A DNA stretch of 64,000 bases, taken from assembly GCA_964057225.1 (NCBI GenBank), contig OZ059899.1, positions 16,748,501 through 16,812,500 of the forward strand, written 5' to 3'. Position 1 is the stretch's first letter, and the number at the start of each line of letters is the position of its first letter. The DNA is from Auanema rhodensis. Its lineage: Eukaryota; Nematoda; Chromadorea; Rhabditida; Rhabditidae. This document shows, in pieces, positions 1-13,955 of the stretch. The translations under genes were made by a program, and so were the position numbers. The notes under the pieces are model-generated. The model did no database searches, was not told the DNA's origin, and saw only the letters and a list, made by a program, of their open reading frames with translations.

Positions 1-1740
1 CTGAGAAGTTACAGCCAAATCACACCAAGTAATTCAGATTCTCCACATCTGAATACCCAACTTAGGATTATTTATTTTTCATTATAGTTGATGATTTTTG
101 AGAAAAAGGAACATTCACCGGTCACAACGTGGCTACAGCCTGAACTTTTTTGTGAACAAATCTTGTGGACGGGGTTGGTATAAACTTTTTTTCCGAAAAA
201 CTGAGAAGTTACAGCCAAATCACACCAAGTAATTCAGATTCTCCACATCTGAATACCCAACTTAGGTTTATTTATTTTTTATTATAGTTGATGATTTTTG
301 AGAAAAATTGACAATCACCGGACACAACGTGCCTACAGCCTGAACTTTTTTGTGAACAAATCTTGTGGACGGGGTTGGTATAAACTTTTTTTCCGAAAAA
401 CTGAGAAGTTACAGCCAAATCACACCAAGTAATTCAGATTCTCCACATCTGAATACCCAACTTAGGATTATTTATTTTTCATTATAGTTGATGATTTTTG
501 AGAAAAATTGACAATCACCGGACACAATGTGCCTACAGCCTGAACTTTTTTGTGAACAAATCTTGTGGATGGGGTTGAGATAAACCTTTTTTCCGAAAAA
601 CTGAGAAGTTACAGCCGAATCACACCAAGTAATTCAGATTCTACACATCTGAATAGCCAACTTAGGATTATTTATTTTTCATTATAGTTGATGATTTTTG
701 AGAAAAAGGAACATTCACCGGTCACAACGTGGCTACAGCCTGAACTTTTTTGTGAACAAATCTTGTGGACGGGGTTGGTATAAACTTTTTTTCCGAAAAA
801 CTGAGAAGTTACAGCCAAATCACACCAAGTAATTCAGATTCTCCACATCTGAATACCCAACTTAGGTTTATTTATTTTTTATTATAGTTGATGATTTTTG
901 AGAAAAATTGACAATCACCGGACACAACGTGCCTACAGCCTGAACTTTTTTGTGAACAAATCTTGTGGACGGGGTTGGTATAAACTTTTTTTCCGAAAAA
1001 CTGAGAAGTTACAGCCAAATCACACCAAGTAATTCAGATTCTCCACATCTGAATACCCAACTTAGGATTATTTATTTTTCATTATAGTTGATGATTTTTG
1101 AGAAAAATTGACAATCATCGGACACAACGTGCCTACAGCCTGAACTTTTTTGTGAACAAAACTTGTGGATGGGGTTGGTATAAACCTTTTTCCGGAAAAC
1201 TGAGAAGTCACAGCCAAATCACACCAAGTAATTCAGATTCTACACATCTGAATACCCAACTTAGGATTATTTATTTTTCATTATTGTTGATGATTTTTGA
1301 GAAAAAGGAACATTCACCGAGCACAACGTGCCTACAGCCTGAACTTTTTTGTGAACAAATCTTGTGGATGGGGTTGATATAAACCTGTTTTCCGGAAAAC
1401 TGAGAAGTCACAGCCGAATCGTACTTGGAATATCAGATTCTACACATCTGAATACCCAATTTAGGATTATTTATTTTTCATTATTGTTGATGATTTTTGA
1501 GAAAAAGGAACATTCACCGAGCACAACGTGCCTACAGCCTGAACTTTTTTGTGAACAAATCTTGTGGATGGGGTTGATATAAACCTGTTTTCCGGAAAAC
1601 TGAGAAGTCACAGCCGAATCGTACTTGGAATATCAGATTCTACACATCTGAATACCCAACTTAGGATTATTTATTTTTCATTATAGTTGATGATTTTTGA
1701 GAAAAATTGACAATCACCGGACACAACGTGCCTACAGCCT

Positions 1741-1868
1741 GAACTTTTTTGTGAACAAATCTTGATTCTACACATCTGAATACCCAACTTAGGATTATTT
1801 ATTTTTCATTATAGTTGATGATTTTTGAGAAAAAGGAACATTCACCGAGCACAACGTGCCTACAGCCT
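1741..1868. repeat. truncated satellite unit (128 bp)
   Basis: The sequence runs from 'gaacaaatcttg' straight into 'attctacacatctg', losing 72 bp that neighbouring units carry between these points. The distance between equivalent bases across the junction (1761 to 1889) is 128 instead of 200. This is the only large deletion in either half of the array. The junction lies at 1764/1765. Confidence 0.9.
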
Positions 1869-4800
1869 GAACTTTTTTGTGAACAAATCTTGTGGATGGG
1901 GTTGATCTAAACCTGTTTTCCGGAAAACTGAGAAGTCACAGCCGAATCGTACTTGGAATATCAGATTCTACACATCTGAATACCCAGCTTAGGATTATTT
2001 ATTTTTCATTATAGTTGATGATTTTTGAGAAAATATGACAATCACCGGACACAACGTGCCTACAGCCTGAACTTTTTTGTGAACAAATCTTGTGGATGGG
2101 GTTGATCTAAACCTTTTTTCCGGAAAACTGAGAAGTCACAGCCGAATCTTACTCGGAATATCAGATTCTACACATCTGAATACCCAACTTAGGATTATTT
2201 ATTTTTCATTATTGTTGATGATTTTTGAGAAAAAGGAACATTCACCGAGCACAACGTGCCTACAGCCTGAACTTTTTTGTGAACAAATCTTGTGGATGGG
2301 GTTGATCTAAACCTGTTTTCCGGAAAACTGAGAAGTCACAGCCGAATCTTATTCGGAATATCAGATTCTACACATCTGAATACCCAACTTAGGATTATTT
2401 ATTTTTCATTATTGTTGATGATTTTTGAGAAAAAGGAACATTCACCGAGCACAACGTGCCTACAGCCTGAACTTTTTTGTGAACAAATCTTGTGGATGGG
2501 GTTGATATAAACCTGTTTTCCGGAAAACTGAGAAGTCACAGCCGAATCTTATTCGGAATATCAGATTCTACACATCTGAATACCCAACTTAGGATTATTT
2601 ATTTTTCATTATTGTTGATGATTTTTGAGAAAAATTGACAATCACCGGACACAACGTGCCTACAGCCTGAACTTTTTTGTGAACAAATCTTGTGGATGGG
2701 GTTGATATAAACCTGTTTTCCGGAAAACTGAGAAGTCACAGCCGAATCTTATTCGGAATATCAGATTCTACACATCTGAATACCCAACTTAGGATTATTT
2801 ATTTTTCATTATTGTTGATGATTTTTGAGAAAAAGGAACATTCACCGAGCACAACGTGCCTACAGCCTGAACTTTTTTGTGAACAAATCTTGTGGATGGG
2901 GTTGATATAAACCTGTTTTCCGGAAAACTGAGAAGTCACAGCCGAATCTTATTCGGAATATCAGATTCTACACATCTGAATACCCAACTTAGGATTATTT
3001 ATTTTTCATTATTGTTGATGATTTTTGAGAAAAATTGACAATCACCGGACACAACGTGCCTACAGCCTGAACTTTTTTGTGAACAAATCTTGTGGATGGG
3101 GTTGATATAAACCTGTTTTCCGGAAAACTGAGAAGTCACAGCCGAATCTTACTCGGAATATCAGATTCTACACATCTGAATACCCAGCTTAGGATTATTT
3201 ATTTTTCATTATTGTTGATGATTTTTGAGAAAAAGGAACATTCACCGAGCACAACGTGCCTACAGCCTGAACTTTTTTGTGAACAAATCTTGTGGATGGG
3301 GTTGATATAAACCTGTTTTCCGGAAAACTGAGAAGTCACAGCCGAATCTTATTCGGAATATCAGATTCTACACATCTGAATACCCAACTTAGGATTATTT
3401 ATTTTTCATTATTGTTGATGATTTTTGAGAAAAAGGAACATTCACCGAGCACAACGTGCCTACAGCCTGAACTTTTTTGTGAACAAATCTTGTGGATGGG
3501 GTTGATATAAACCTGTTTTCCGGAAAACTGAGAAGTCACAGCCGAATCTTATTCGGAATATCAGATTCTACACATCTGAATACCCAACTTAGGATTATTT
3601 ATTTTTCATTATTGTTGATGATTTTTGAGAAAAATTGACAATCACCGGACACAACGTGCCTACAGCCTGAACTTTTTTGTGAACAAATCTTGTGGATGGG
3701 GTTGATATAAACCTGTTTTCCGGAAAACTGAGAAGTCACAGCCGAATCTTACTCGGAATATCAGATTCTACACATCTGAATACCCAGCTTAGGATTATTT
3801 ATTTTTCATTATTGTTGATGATTTTTGAGAAAAAGGAACATTCACCGAGCACAACGTGCCTACAGCCTGAACTTTTTTGTGAACAAATCTTGTGGATGGG
3901 GTTGATATAAACCTGTTTTCCGGAAAACTGAGAAGTCACAGCCGAATCTTACTCGGAATATCAGATTCTACACATCTGAATACCCAACTTAAGATTATTT
4001 ATTTTTCATTATAGTTGATGATTTTTGAGAAAAATTGATAATCACCGGACACAACGTGACTACAGCCTGAACTTTTTTGTGAACAAATCTTGTGGATGGG
4101 GTTGATATAAACCTTTTTTCCGGAAAACTGAGAAGTCACAGCCAAATCTCACCAAGTGATTCAGATTCTACACATCTGAATACCCAACTTAAGATTATTT
4201 ATTTTTCATTATAGTTGATGATTTTTGAGAAAAATTGATAATCACCGGACACAACGTGCCTACAGCCTGAACTTTTTTGTGAACAAATCTTGTGGATGGG
4301 GTTGATATAAACTTTTTTTCCGGAAAACTGAGAAGTCACAGCCGAATCTTACTCGGAATATCAGATTCTACACATCTGAATACCCAACTTAAGATTATTT
4401 ACTTTTCATTATAGTTGATGATTTTTGAGAAAAATTGACAATCACCGGACACAACGTGCCTACAGCCTGAACTTTTTTGTGAACAAATCTTGTGGATGGG
4501 GTTGATATAAACCTTTTTTCCGGAAAACTGAGAAGTCACAGCCAAATCTCACCAAGTGATTCAGATTCTACACATCTGAATACCCAACTTAAGATTATTT
4601 ATTTTTCATTATAGTTGATGATTTTTGAGAAAAATTGATAATCACCGGACACAACGTGCCTACAGCCTGAACTTTTTTGTGAACAAATCTTGTGGATGGG
4701 GTTGATATAAACCTTTTTTCCGAAAAACTGAGAAGTTACAGCCGAATCTTACTCGGAATATCAGATTCTACACATCTGAATACCCAACTTAAGATTTTTT

Positions 4801-5028
4801 ATTTTTCATTATAGTTGATGATTTTTGAGAAAAAGTGACAATCACCGGACACAACGTGCCTACAGCCTGAACTTTTTTGTGAACAAATCTTGTGGATGGG
4901 GTTGATATAAACCTTTTTTCCGAAAAACTGAGAAGTTACAGCCGAATCTTACTCGGAATATCAGATTCTACACATCTGAATACCCAACTTAAGATTATTT
5001 ACTTTTCATTATAGTTGATGATTTTTGA

Positions 5029-8000
5029 GAAAAATTGACAATCACCGGACACAACGTGCCTACAGCCTGAACTTTTTTGTGAACAAATCTTGTGGATGGG
5101 GTTGATATAAACTTTTTTTCCGGAAAACTGAGAAGTCACAGCGAAATCACACCAAGTAATTCAGATTCTACACATCTGAATACCCAACTTAGGATTATTT
5201 ATTTTTCATTATAGTTGATGATTTTTGAGAAAAATTGACAATCACCGGACACAACGTGCCTACAGCCTGAACTTTTTTGTGAACAAATCTTGTGGATGGG
5301 GTTGATATAAACCTTTTTTCCGAAAAACTGAGAAGTTACAGCCGAATCTTACTCGGAATATCAGATTCTACACATCTGAATACCCAACTAAGGATTATTT
5401 ACTTTTCATTATAGTTGATGATTTTTGGGAAAAATTGACAATCACCGGACACAACGTGCCTACAGCCTGAACTTTTTTGTGAACAAATCTTGTGGATGGG
5501 GTTGATATAAACTTTTTTTCCGGAAAACTGAGAAGTCACAGCCGAATCTTACTTGGAATATCAGATTCTACACATCTGAATACCCAACTAAGGATTATTT
5601 ACTTTTCATTATAGTTGATGATTTTTGGGAAAAATTGACAATCACCGGACACAACGTGCCTACAGCCTGAACTTTTTTGTGAACAAATCTTGTGGATGGG
5701 GTTGATATAAACTTTTTTTCCGGAAAACTGAGAAGTCACAGCCGAATCTTACTTGGAATATCAGATTCTACACATCTGAATACCCAACTAAGGATTATTT
5801 ACTTTTCATTATAGTTGATGATTTTTGGGAAAAATTGACAATCACCGGACACAACGTGCCTACAGCCTGAACTTTTTTGTGAACAAATCTTTTGGATGGG
5901 GTTGAGATAAACCTTTTTTCCGAAAAACTGAGAAGTTACAGCCGAATCTTACTCGGAATATCAGATTCTACACATCTGAATACTCAACTTAAGATTATTT
6001 ATTTTTCATTATTGTTGATGATTTTTGAGAAAAATTGATAATCACCGGACACAACGTGCCTACAGGCTGAACTTTTTTGTGAACAAATCTTGTGGATGGG
6101 GTTGAGATAAACCTTTTTTCCGAAAAACTGAGAAGTTACAGCCGAATCTTACTATGAATATCAGATTCTACACATCTGAATACCCAATTTAAGATTATTT
6201 ACTTTTCATTATAGTTGATGATTTTTGAGAAAAATTGACAATCACCGGACACAACGTGCCTACAGCCTGAACTTTTTTGTGAACAAATCTTGTGGATGGG
6301 GTTGATATAAACCTTTTTTCCGAAAAACTGAGAAGTTACAGCCGAATCTTACTCGGAATATCAGATTCTACACATCTGAATACCCAACTTAAGATTATTT
6401 ACTTTTCATTATAGTTGATGATTTTTGAGAAAAATGACAATCACCGGACACAACGTGCCTACAGCCTGAACTTTTTTGTGAACAAATCTTGTGGATGGGG
6501 TTGATATAAACCTTTTTTCCGAAAAACTGAGAAGTTACAGCCGAATCTTACTCGGAATATCAGATTCTACACATCTGAATACCCAATTTAAGATTATTTA
6601 CTTTTCATTATAGTTGATGATTTTTGAGAAAAATTGACAATCACCGGACACAACGTGCCTACAGCCTGAACTTTTTTGTGAGCAAATCTTGTGGATGGGG
6701 TTGATATAAACCTTTTTTCCGAAAAACTGAGAAGTTACAGCCGAATCTTACTCGGAATATCAGATTCTACACATCTGAATACCCAACTTAAGATTATTTA
6801 TTTTTCATTATAGTTGATGATTTTTGAGAAAAATTGACAATCACCGGACACAACGTGCCTACAGCCTGAACTTTTTTGTGAACAAATCTTGTGGATGGGG
6901 TTGATATAAACCTTTTTTCCGAAAAACTGAGAAGTTACAGCCGAATCTTACTCGGAATATCAGATTCTACACATCTGAATACCCAACTTAAGATTATTTA
7001 TTTTTCATTATAGTTGATGATTTTTGAGAAAAATTGACAATCACCGGACACAACGTGCCTACAGCCTGAACTTTTTTGTGAACAAATCTTGTGGATGGGG
7101 TTGATATAAACCTTTTTTCCGAAAAACTGAGAAGTTACAGCCGAATCTTACTCGGAATATCAGATTCTACACATCTGAATACCCAACTTAAGATTATTTA
7201 CTTTTCATTATAGTTGATGATTTTTGAGAAAAATGACAATCACCGGACACAACGTGCCTACAGCCTGAACTTTTTTGTGAACAAATCTTGTGGATGGGGT
7301 TGATATAAACTTTTTTTCCGGAAAACTGAGAAGTCACAGCGAAATCACACCAAGTAATTCAGATTCTACACATCTGAATACCCAACTTAGGATTATTTAT
7401 TTTTCATTATAGTTGATGATTTTTGAGAAAAAGTGACAATCACCGGACACAACGTGCCTACAGCCTGAACTTTTTTGTGAACAAATCTTGTGGATGGGGT
7501 TGATATAAACTTTTTTTCCGGAAAACTGAGAAGTCACAGCCGAATCTTACTTGGAATATCAGATTCTACACATCTGAATACCCAACTAAGGATTATTTAC
7601 TTTTCATTATAGTTGATGATTTTTGGGAAAAATTGACAATCACCGGACACAACGTGCCTACAGCCTGAACTTTTTTGTGAACAAATCTTTTGGATGGGGT
7701 TGAGATAAACCTTTTTTCCGAAAAACTGAGAAGTTACAGCCGAATCTTACTCGGAATATCAGATTCTACACATCTGAATACTCAACTTAAGATTATTTAT
7801 TTTTCATTATTGTTGATGATTTTTGAGAAAAATTGACAATCACCGGACACAACGTGCCTACAGGCTGAACTTTTTTGTGAACAAATCTTGTGGATGGGGT
7901 TGAGATAAACCTTTTTTCCGAAAAACTGAGAAGTTACAGCCGAATCTTACTCGGAATATCAGATTCTACACATCTGAATACCCAATTTAAGATTATTTAC

Positions 8001-8199
8001 TTTTCATTATAGTTGATGATTTTTGAGAAAAATTGACAATCACCGGACACAACGTGCCTACAGCCTGAACTTTTTTGTGAACAAATCTTGTGGATGGGGT
8101 TGATATAAACCTTTTTTCCGAAAAACTGAGAAGTTACAGCCGAATCTTACTCGGAATATCAGATTCTACACATCTGAATACCCAACTTAAGATTATTTA
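5029..8199. repeat. higher-order satellite block, copy 1 (22-unit spacing)
   Basis: This stretch of about 16 units recurs 4397 bp downstream with the same rare variants in the same order: 'tttggatgggg', 'tgaatactcaac', 'acaggctgaac', 'ttactatgaatatc' and the single-T deletion in 'aaaatgacaatc'. The spacing equals 22 units minus the three single-base deletions lying between. The copies differ by a handful of substitutions, for example at 6682 and 7690. Confidence 0.85.
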
Positions 8200-9425
8200 T
8201 TTTTCATTATAGTTGATGATTTTTGAGAAAAATTGACAATCACCGGACACAACGTGCCTACAGCCTGAACTTTTTTGTGAACAAATCTTGTGGATGGGGT
8301 TGATATAAACCTTTTTTCCGAAAAACTGAGAAGTTACAGCCGAATCTTACTCGGAATATCAGATTCTACACATCTGAATACCCAACTTAAGATTTTTTAT
8401 TTTTCATTATAGTTGATGATTTTTGAGAAAAAGTGACAATCACCGGACACAACGTGCCTACAGCCTGAACTTTTTTGTGAACAAATCTTGTGGATGGGGT
8501 TGATATAAACCTTTTTTCCGAAAAACTGAGAAGTTACAGCCGAATCTTTTTCGGAATATCAGATTCTACACATCTGAATACCCAACTTAAGATTATTTAC
8601 TTTTCATTATAGTTGATGATTTTTGAGAAAAATGACAATCACCGGACACAACGTGCCTACAGCCTGAACTTTTTTGTGAACAAATCTTGTGGATGGGGTT
8701 GATATAAACTTTTTTTCCGGAAAACTGAGAAGTCACAGCGAAATCACACCAAGTAATTCAGATTCTACACATCTGAATACCCAACTTAGGATTATTTATT
8801 TTTCATTATAGTTGATGATTTTTGAGAAAAAGTGACAATCACCGGACACAACGTGCCTACAGCCTGAACTTTTTTGTGAACAAATCTTGTGGATGGGGTT
8901 GATATAAACTTTTTTTCCGGAAAACTGAGAAGTCACAGCCGAATCTTACTTGGAATATCAGATTCTACACATCTGAATACCCAACTAAGGATTATTTACT
9001 TTTCATTATAGTTGATGATTTTTGGGAAAAATTGACAATCACCGGACACAACGTGCCTACAGCCTGAACTTTTTTGTGAACAAATCTTGTGGATGGGGTT
9101 GATATAAACTTTTTTTCCGGAAAACTGAGAAGTCACAGCCGAATCTTACTTGGAATATCAGATTCTACACATCTGAATACCCAACTAAGGATTATTTACT
9201 TTTCATTATAGTTGATGATTTTTGAGAAAAAGTGACAATCACCGGACACAACGTGCCTACAGCCTGAACTTTTTTGTGAACAAATCTTTTGGATGGGGTT
9301 GATATAAACCTTTTTTCCGAAAAACTGAGAAGTTACAGCCGAATCTTACTCGGAATATCAGATTCTACACATCTGAATACCCAACTAAGGATTATTTACT
9401 TTTCATTATAGTTGATGATTTTTGG

Positions 9426-12400
9426 GAAAAATTGACAATCACCGGACACAACGTGCCTACAGCCTGAACTTTTTTGTGAACAAATCTTGTGGATGGGGTT
9501 GATATAAACTTTTTTTCCGGAAAACTGAGAAGTCACAGCGAAATCACACCAAGTAATTCAGATTCTACACATCTGAATACCCAACTTAGGATTATTTATT
9601 TTTCATTATAGTTGATGATTTTTGAGAAAAATTGACAATCACCGGACACAACGTGCCTACAGCCTGAACTTTTTTGTGAACAAATCTTGTGGATGGGGTT
9701 GATATAAACCTTTTTTCCGAAAAACTGAGAAGTTACAGCCGAATCTTACTCGGAATATCAGATTCTACACATCTGAATACCCAACTAAGGATTATTTACT
9801 TTTCATTATAGTTGATGATTTTTGGGAAAAATTGACAATCACCGGACACAACGTGCCTACAGCCTGAACTTTTTTGTGAACAAATCTTGTGGATGGGGTT
9901 GATATAAACTTTTTTTCCGGAAAACTGAGAAGTCACAGCCGAATCTTACTTGGAATATCAGATTCTACACATCTGAATACCCAACTAAGGATTATTTACT
10001 TTTCATTATAGTTGATGATTTTTGGGAAAAATTGACAATCACCGGACACAACGTGCCTACAGCCTGAACTTTTTTGTGAACAAATCTTGTGGATGGGGTT
10101 GATATAAACTTTTTTTCCGGAAAACTGAGAAGTCACAGCCGAATCTTACTTGGAATATCAGATTCTACACATCTGAATACCCAACTAAGGATTATTTACT
10201 TTTCATTATAGTTGATGATTTTTGGGAAAAATTGACAATCACCGGACACAACGTGCCTACAGCCTGAACTTTTTTGTGAACAAATCTTTTGGATGGGGTT
10301 GAGATAAACCTTTTTTCCGAAAAACTGAGAAGTTACAGCCGAATCTTACTCGGAATATCAGATTCTACACATCTGAATACTCAACTTAAGATTATTTATT
10401 TTTCATTATTGTTGATGATTTTTGAGAAAAATTGATAATCACCGGACACAACGTGCCTACAGGCTGAACTTTTTTGTGAACAAATCTTGTGGATGGGGTT
10501 GAGATAAACCTTTTTTCCGAAAAACTGAGAAGTTACAGCCGAATCTTACTATGAATATCAGATTCTACACATCTGAATACCCAATTTAAGATTATTTACT
10601 TTTCATTATAGTTGATGATTTTTGAGAAAAATTGACAATCACCGGACACAACGTGCCTACAGCCTGAACTTTTTTGTGAACAAATCTTGTGGATGGGGTT
10701 GATATAAACCTTTTTTCCGAAAAACTGAGAAGTTACAGCCGAATCTTACTCGGAATATCAGATTCTACACATCTGAATACCCAACTTAAGATTATTTACT
10801 TTTCATTATAGTTGATGATTTTTGAGAAAAATGACAATCACCGGACACAACGTGCCTACAGCCTGAACTTTTTTGTGAACAAATCTTGTGGATGGGGTTG
10901 ATATAAACCTTTTTTCCGAAAAACTGAGAAGTTACAGCCGAATCTTACTCGGAATATCAGATTCTACACATCTGAATACCCAATTTAAGATTATTTACTT
11001 TTCATTATAGTTGATGATTTTTGAGAAAAATTGACAATCACCGGACACAACGTGCCTACAGCCTGAACTTTTTTGTGAACAAATCTTGTGGATGGGGTTG
11101 ATATAAACCTTTTTTCCGAAAAACTGAGAAGTTACAGCCGAATCTTACTCGGAATATCAGATTCTACACATCTGAATACCCAACTTAAGATTATTTATTT
11201 TTCATTATAGTTGATGATTTTTGAGAAAAATTGACAATCACCGGACACAACGTGCCTACAGCCTGAACTTTTTTGTGAACAAATCTTGTGGATGGGGTTG
11301 ATATAAACCTTTTTTCCGAAAAACTGAGAAGTTACAGCCGAATCTTACTCGGAATATCAGATTCTACACATCTGAATACCCAACTTAAGATTTTTTATTT
11401 TTCATTATAGTTGATGATTTTTGAGAAAAAGTGACAATCACCGGACACAACGTGCCTACAGCCTGAACTTTTTTGTGAACAAATCTTGTGGATGGGGTTG
11501 ATATAAACCTTTTTTCCGAAAAACTGAGAAGTTACAGCCGAATCTTACTCGGAATATCAGATTCTACACATCTGAATACCCAACTTAAGATTATTTACTT
11601 TTCATTATAGTTGATGATTTTTGAGAAAAATGACAATCACCGGACACAACGTGCCTACAGCCTGAACTTTTTTGTGAACAAATCTTGTGGATGGGGTTGA
11701 TATAAACTTTTTTTCCGGAAAACTGAGAAGTCACAGCGAAATCACACCAAGTAATTCAGATTCTACACATCTGAATACCCAACTTAGGATTATTTATTTT
11801 TCATTATAGTTGATGATTTTTGAGAAAAAGTGACAATCACCGGACACAACGTGCCTACAGCCTGAACTTTTTTGTGAACAAATCTTGTGGATGGGGTTGA
11901 TATAAACTTTTTTTCCGGAAAACTGAGAAGTCACAGCCGAATCTTACTTGGAATATCAGATTCTACACATCTGAATACCCAACTAAGGATTATTTACTTT
12001 TCATTATAGTTGATGATTTTTGGGAAAAATTGACAATCACCGGACACAACGTGCCTACAGCCTGAACTTTTTTGTGAACAAATCTTGTGGATGGGGTTGA
12101 GATAAACCTTTTTTCCGAAAAACTGAGAAGTTACAGCCGAATCTTACTCGGAATATCAGATTCTACACATCTGAATACTCAACTTAAGATTATTTATTTT
12201 TCATTATTGTTGATGATTTTTGAGAAAAATTGACAATCACCGGACACAACGTGCCTACAGGCTGAACTTTTTTGTGAACAAATCTTGTGGATGGGGTTGA
12301 GATAAACCTTTTTTCCGAAAAACTGAGAAGTTACAGCCGAATCTTACTCGGAATATCAGATTCTACACATCTGAATACCCAATTTAAGATTATTTACTTT

Positions 12401-12596
12401 TCATTATAGTTGATGATTTTTGAGAAAAATTGACAATCACCGGACACAACGTGCCTACAGCCTGAACTTTTTTGTGAACAAATCTTGTGGATGGGGTTGA
12501 TATAAACCTTTTTTCCGAAAAACTGAGAAGTTACAGCCGAATCTTACTCGGAATATCAGATTCTACACATCTGAATACCCAACTTAAGATTATTTA
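9426..12596. repeat. higher-order satellite block, copy 2
   Basis: Second copy of the block at 5029-8199, offset by 4397 bp and carrying the same ordered set of rare unit variants. It starts just after a G/A difference at 9425 and stops matching at 12597, where 'gattatttac' replaces 'gattatttat'. This points to duplication of a multi-kilobase segment and not to unit-by-unit homogenisation. Confidence 0.85.
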
Positions 12597-13955
12597 CTTT
12601 TCATTATAGTTGATGATTTTTGAGAAAAATGACAATCACCGGACACAACGTGCCTACAGCCTGAACTTTTTTGTGAACAAATCTTGTGGATGGGGTTGAT
12701 ATAAACCTTTTTTCCGAAAAACTGAGAAGTTACAGCCGAATCTTACTCGGAATATCAGATTCTACACATCTGAATACCCAACTTAAGATTATTTACTTTT
12801 CATTATAGTTGATGATTTTTGAGAAAAATGACAATCACCGGACACAACGTGCCTACAGCCTGAACTTTTTTGTGAACAAATCTTGTGGATGGGGTTGATA
12901 TAAACTTTTTTTCCGGAAAACTGAGAAGTCACAGCGAAATCACACCAAGTAATTCAGATTCTACACATCTGAATACCCAACTTAGGATTATTTATTTTTC
13001 ATTATAGTTGATGATTTTTGAGAAAAAGTGACAATCACCGGACACAACGTGCCTACAGCCTGAACTTTTTTGTGAACAAATCTTGTGGATGGGGTTGATA
13101 TAAACTTTTTTTCCGGAAAACTGAGAAGTCACAGCCGAATCTTACTTGGAATATCAGATTCTACACATCTGAATACCCAACTAAGGATTATTTACTTTTC
13201 ATTATAGTTGATGATTTTTGGGAAAAATTGACAATCACCGGACACAACGTGCCTACAGCCTGAACTTTTTTGTGAACAAATCTTGTGGATGGGGTTGATA
13301 TAAACTTTTTTTCCGGAAAACTGAGAAGTCACAGCCGAATCTTACTTGGAATATCAGATTCTACACATCTGAATACTCAACTTAAGATTATTTTTTTTAC
13401 ATTATAGTTGATGATTTTTGAGAAAAATTGACAATCACCGGACACAACGTGCCTACAGGCTGAACTTTTTTGTGAACAAATCTTGTGGATGGGGTTGAGA
13501 TAAACCTTCTTTCCGAAAAACTGAGAAGTTACAGCCGAATCTTACTCGGAATATCAGATTCTACACATCTGAATACCCAATTTAAGATTATTTACTTTTC
13601 ATTATAGTTGATGATTTTTGAGAAAAATTGACAATCACCGGACACAACGTGCCTACAGCCTGAACTTTTTTGTGAACAAATCTTGTGGATGGGGTTGATA
13701 TAAACCTTTTTTCCGAAAAACTGAGAAGTTACAGCCGAATCTTACTCGGAATATCAGATTCTACACATCTGAATACCCAACTTAAGATTATTTACTTTTC
13801 ATTATAGTTGATGATTTTTGAGAAAAATTGACAATCACCGGACACAACGTGCCTACAGCCTGAACTTTTTTGTGAACAAATCTTGTGGATGGGGTTGATA
13901 TAAACTTTTTTTCCGGAAAACTGAGAAGTCACAGCGAAATCACACCAAGTAATTC

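Noticed and set aside
1098..3910. Repeated 72-94 codon open frames on the plus strand of the satellite
   Set aside because: They recur at the 200-bp period, 200 is not a multiple of three, and the frame is open only in units with the 'aaggaacattcacc' variant. There is no start context, splice signal or conservation beyond that of the DNA. The same holds for the similar frames at 23.3-24.1, 38.7-39.3 and 42.3-42.9 kb.
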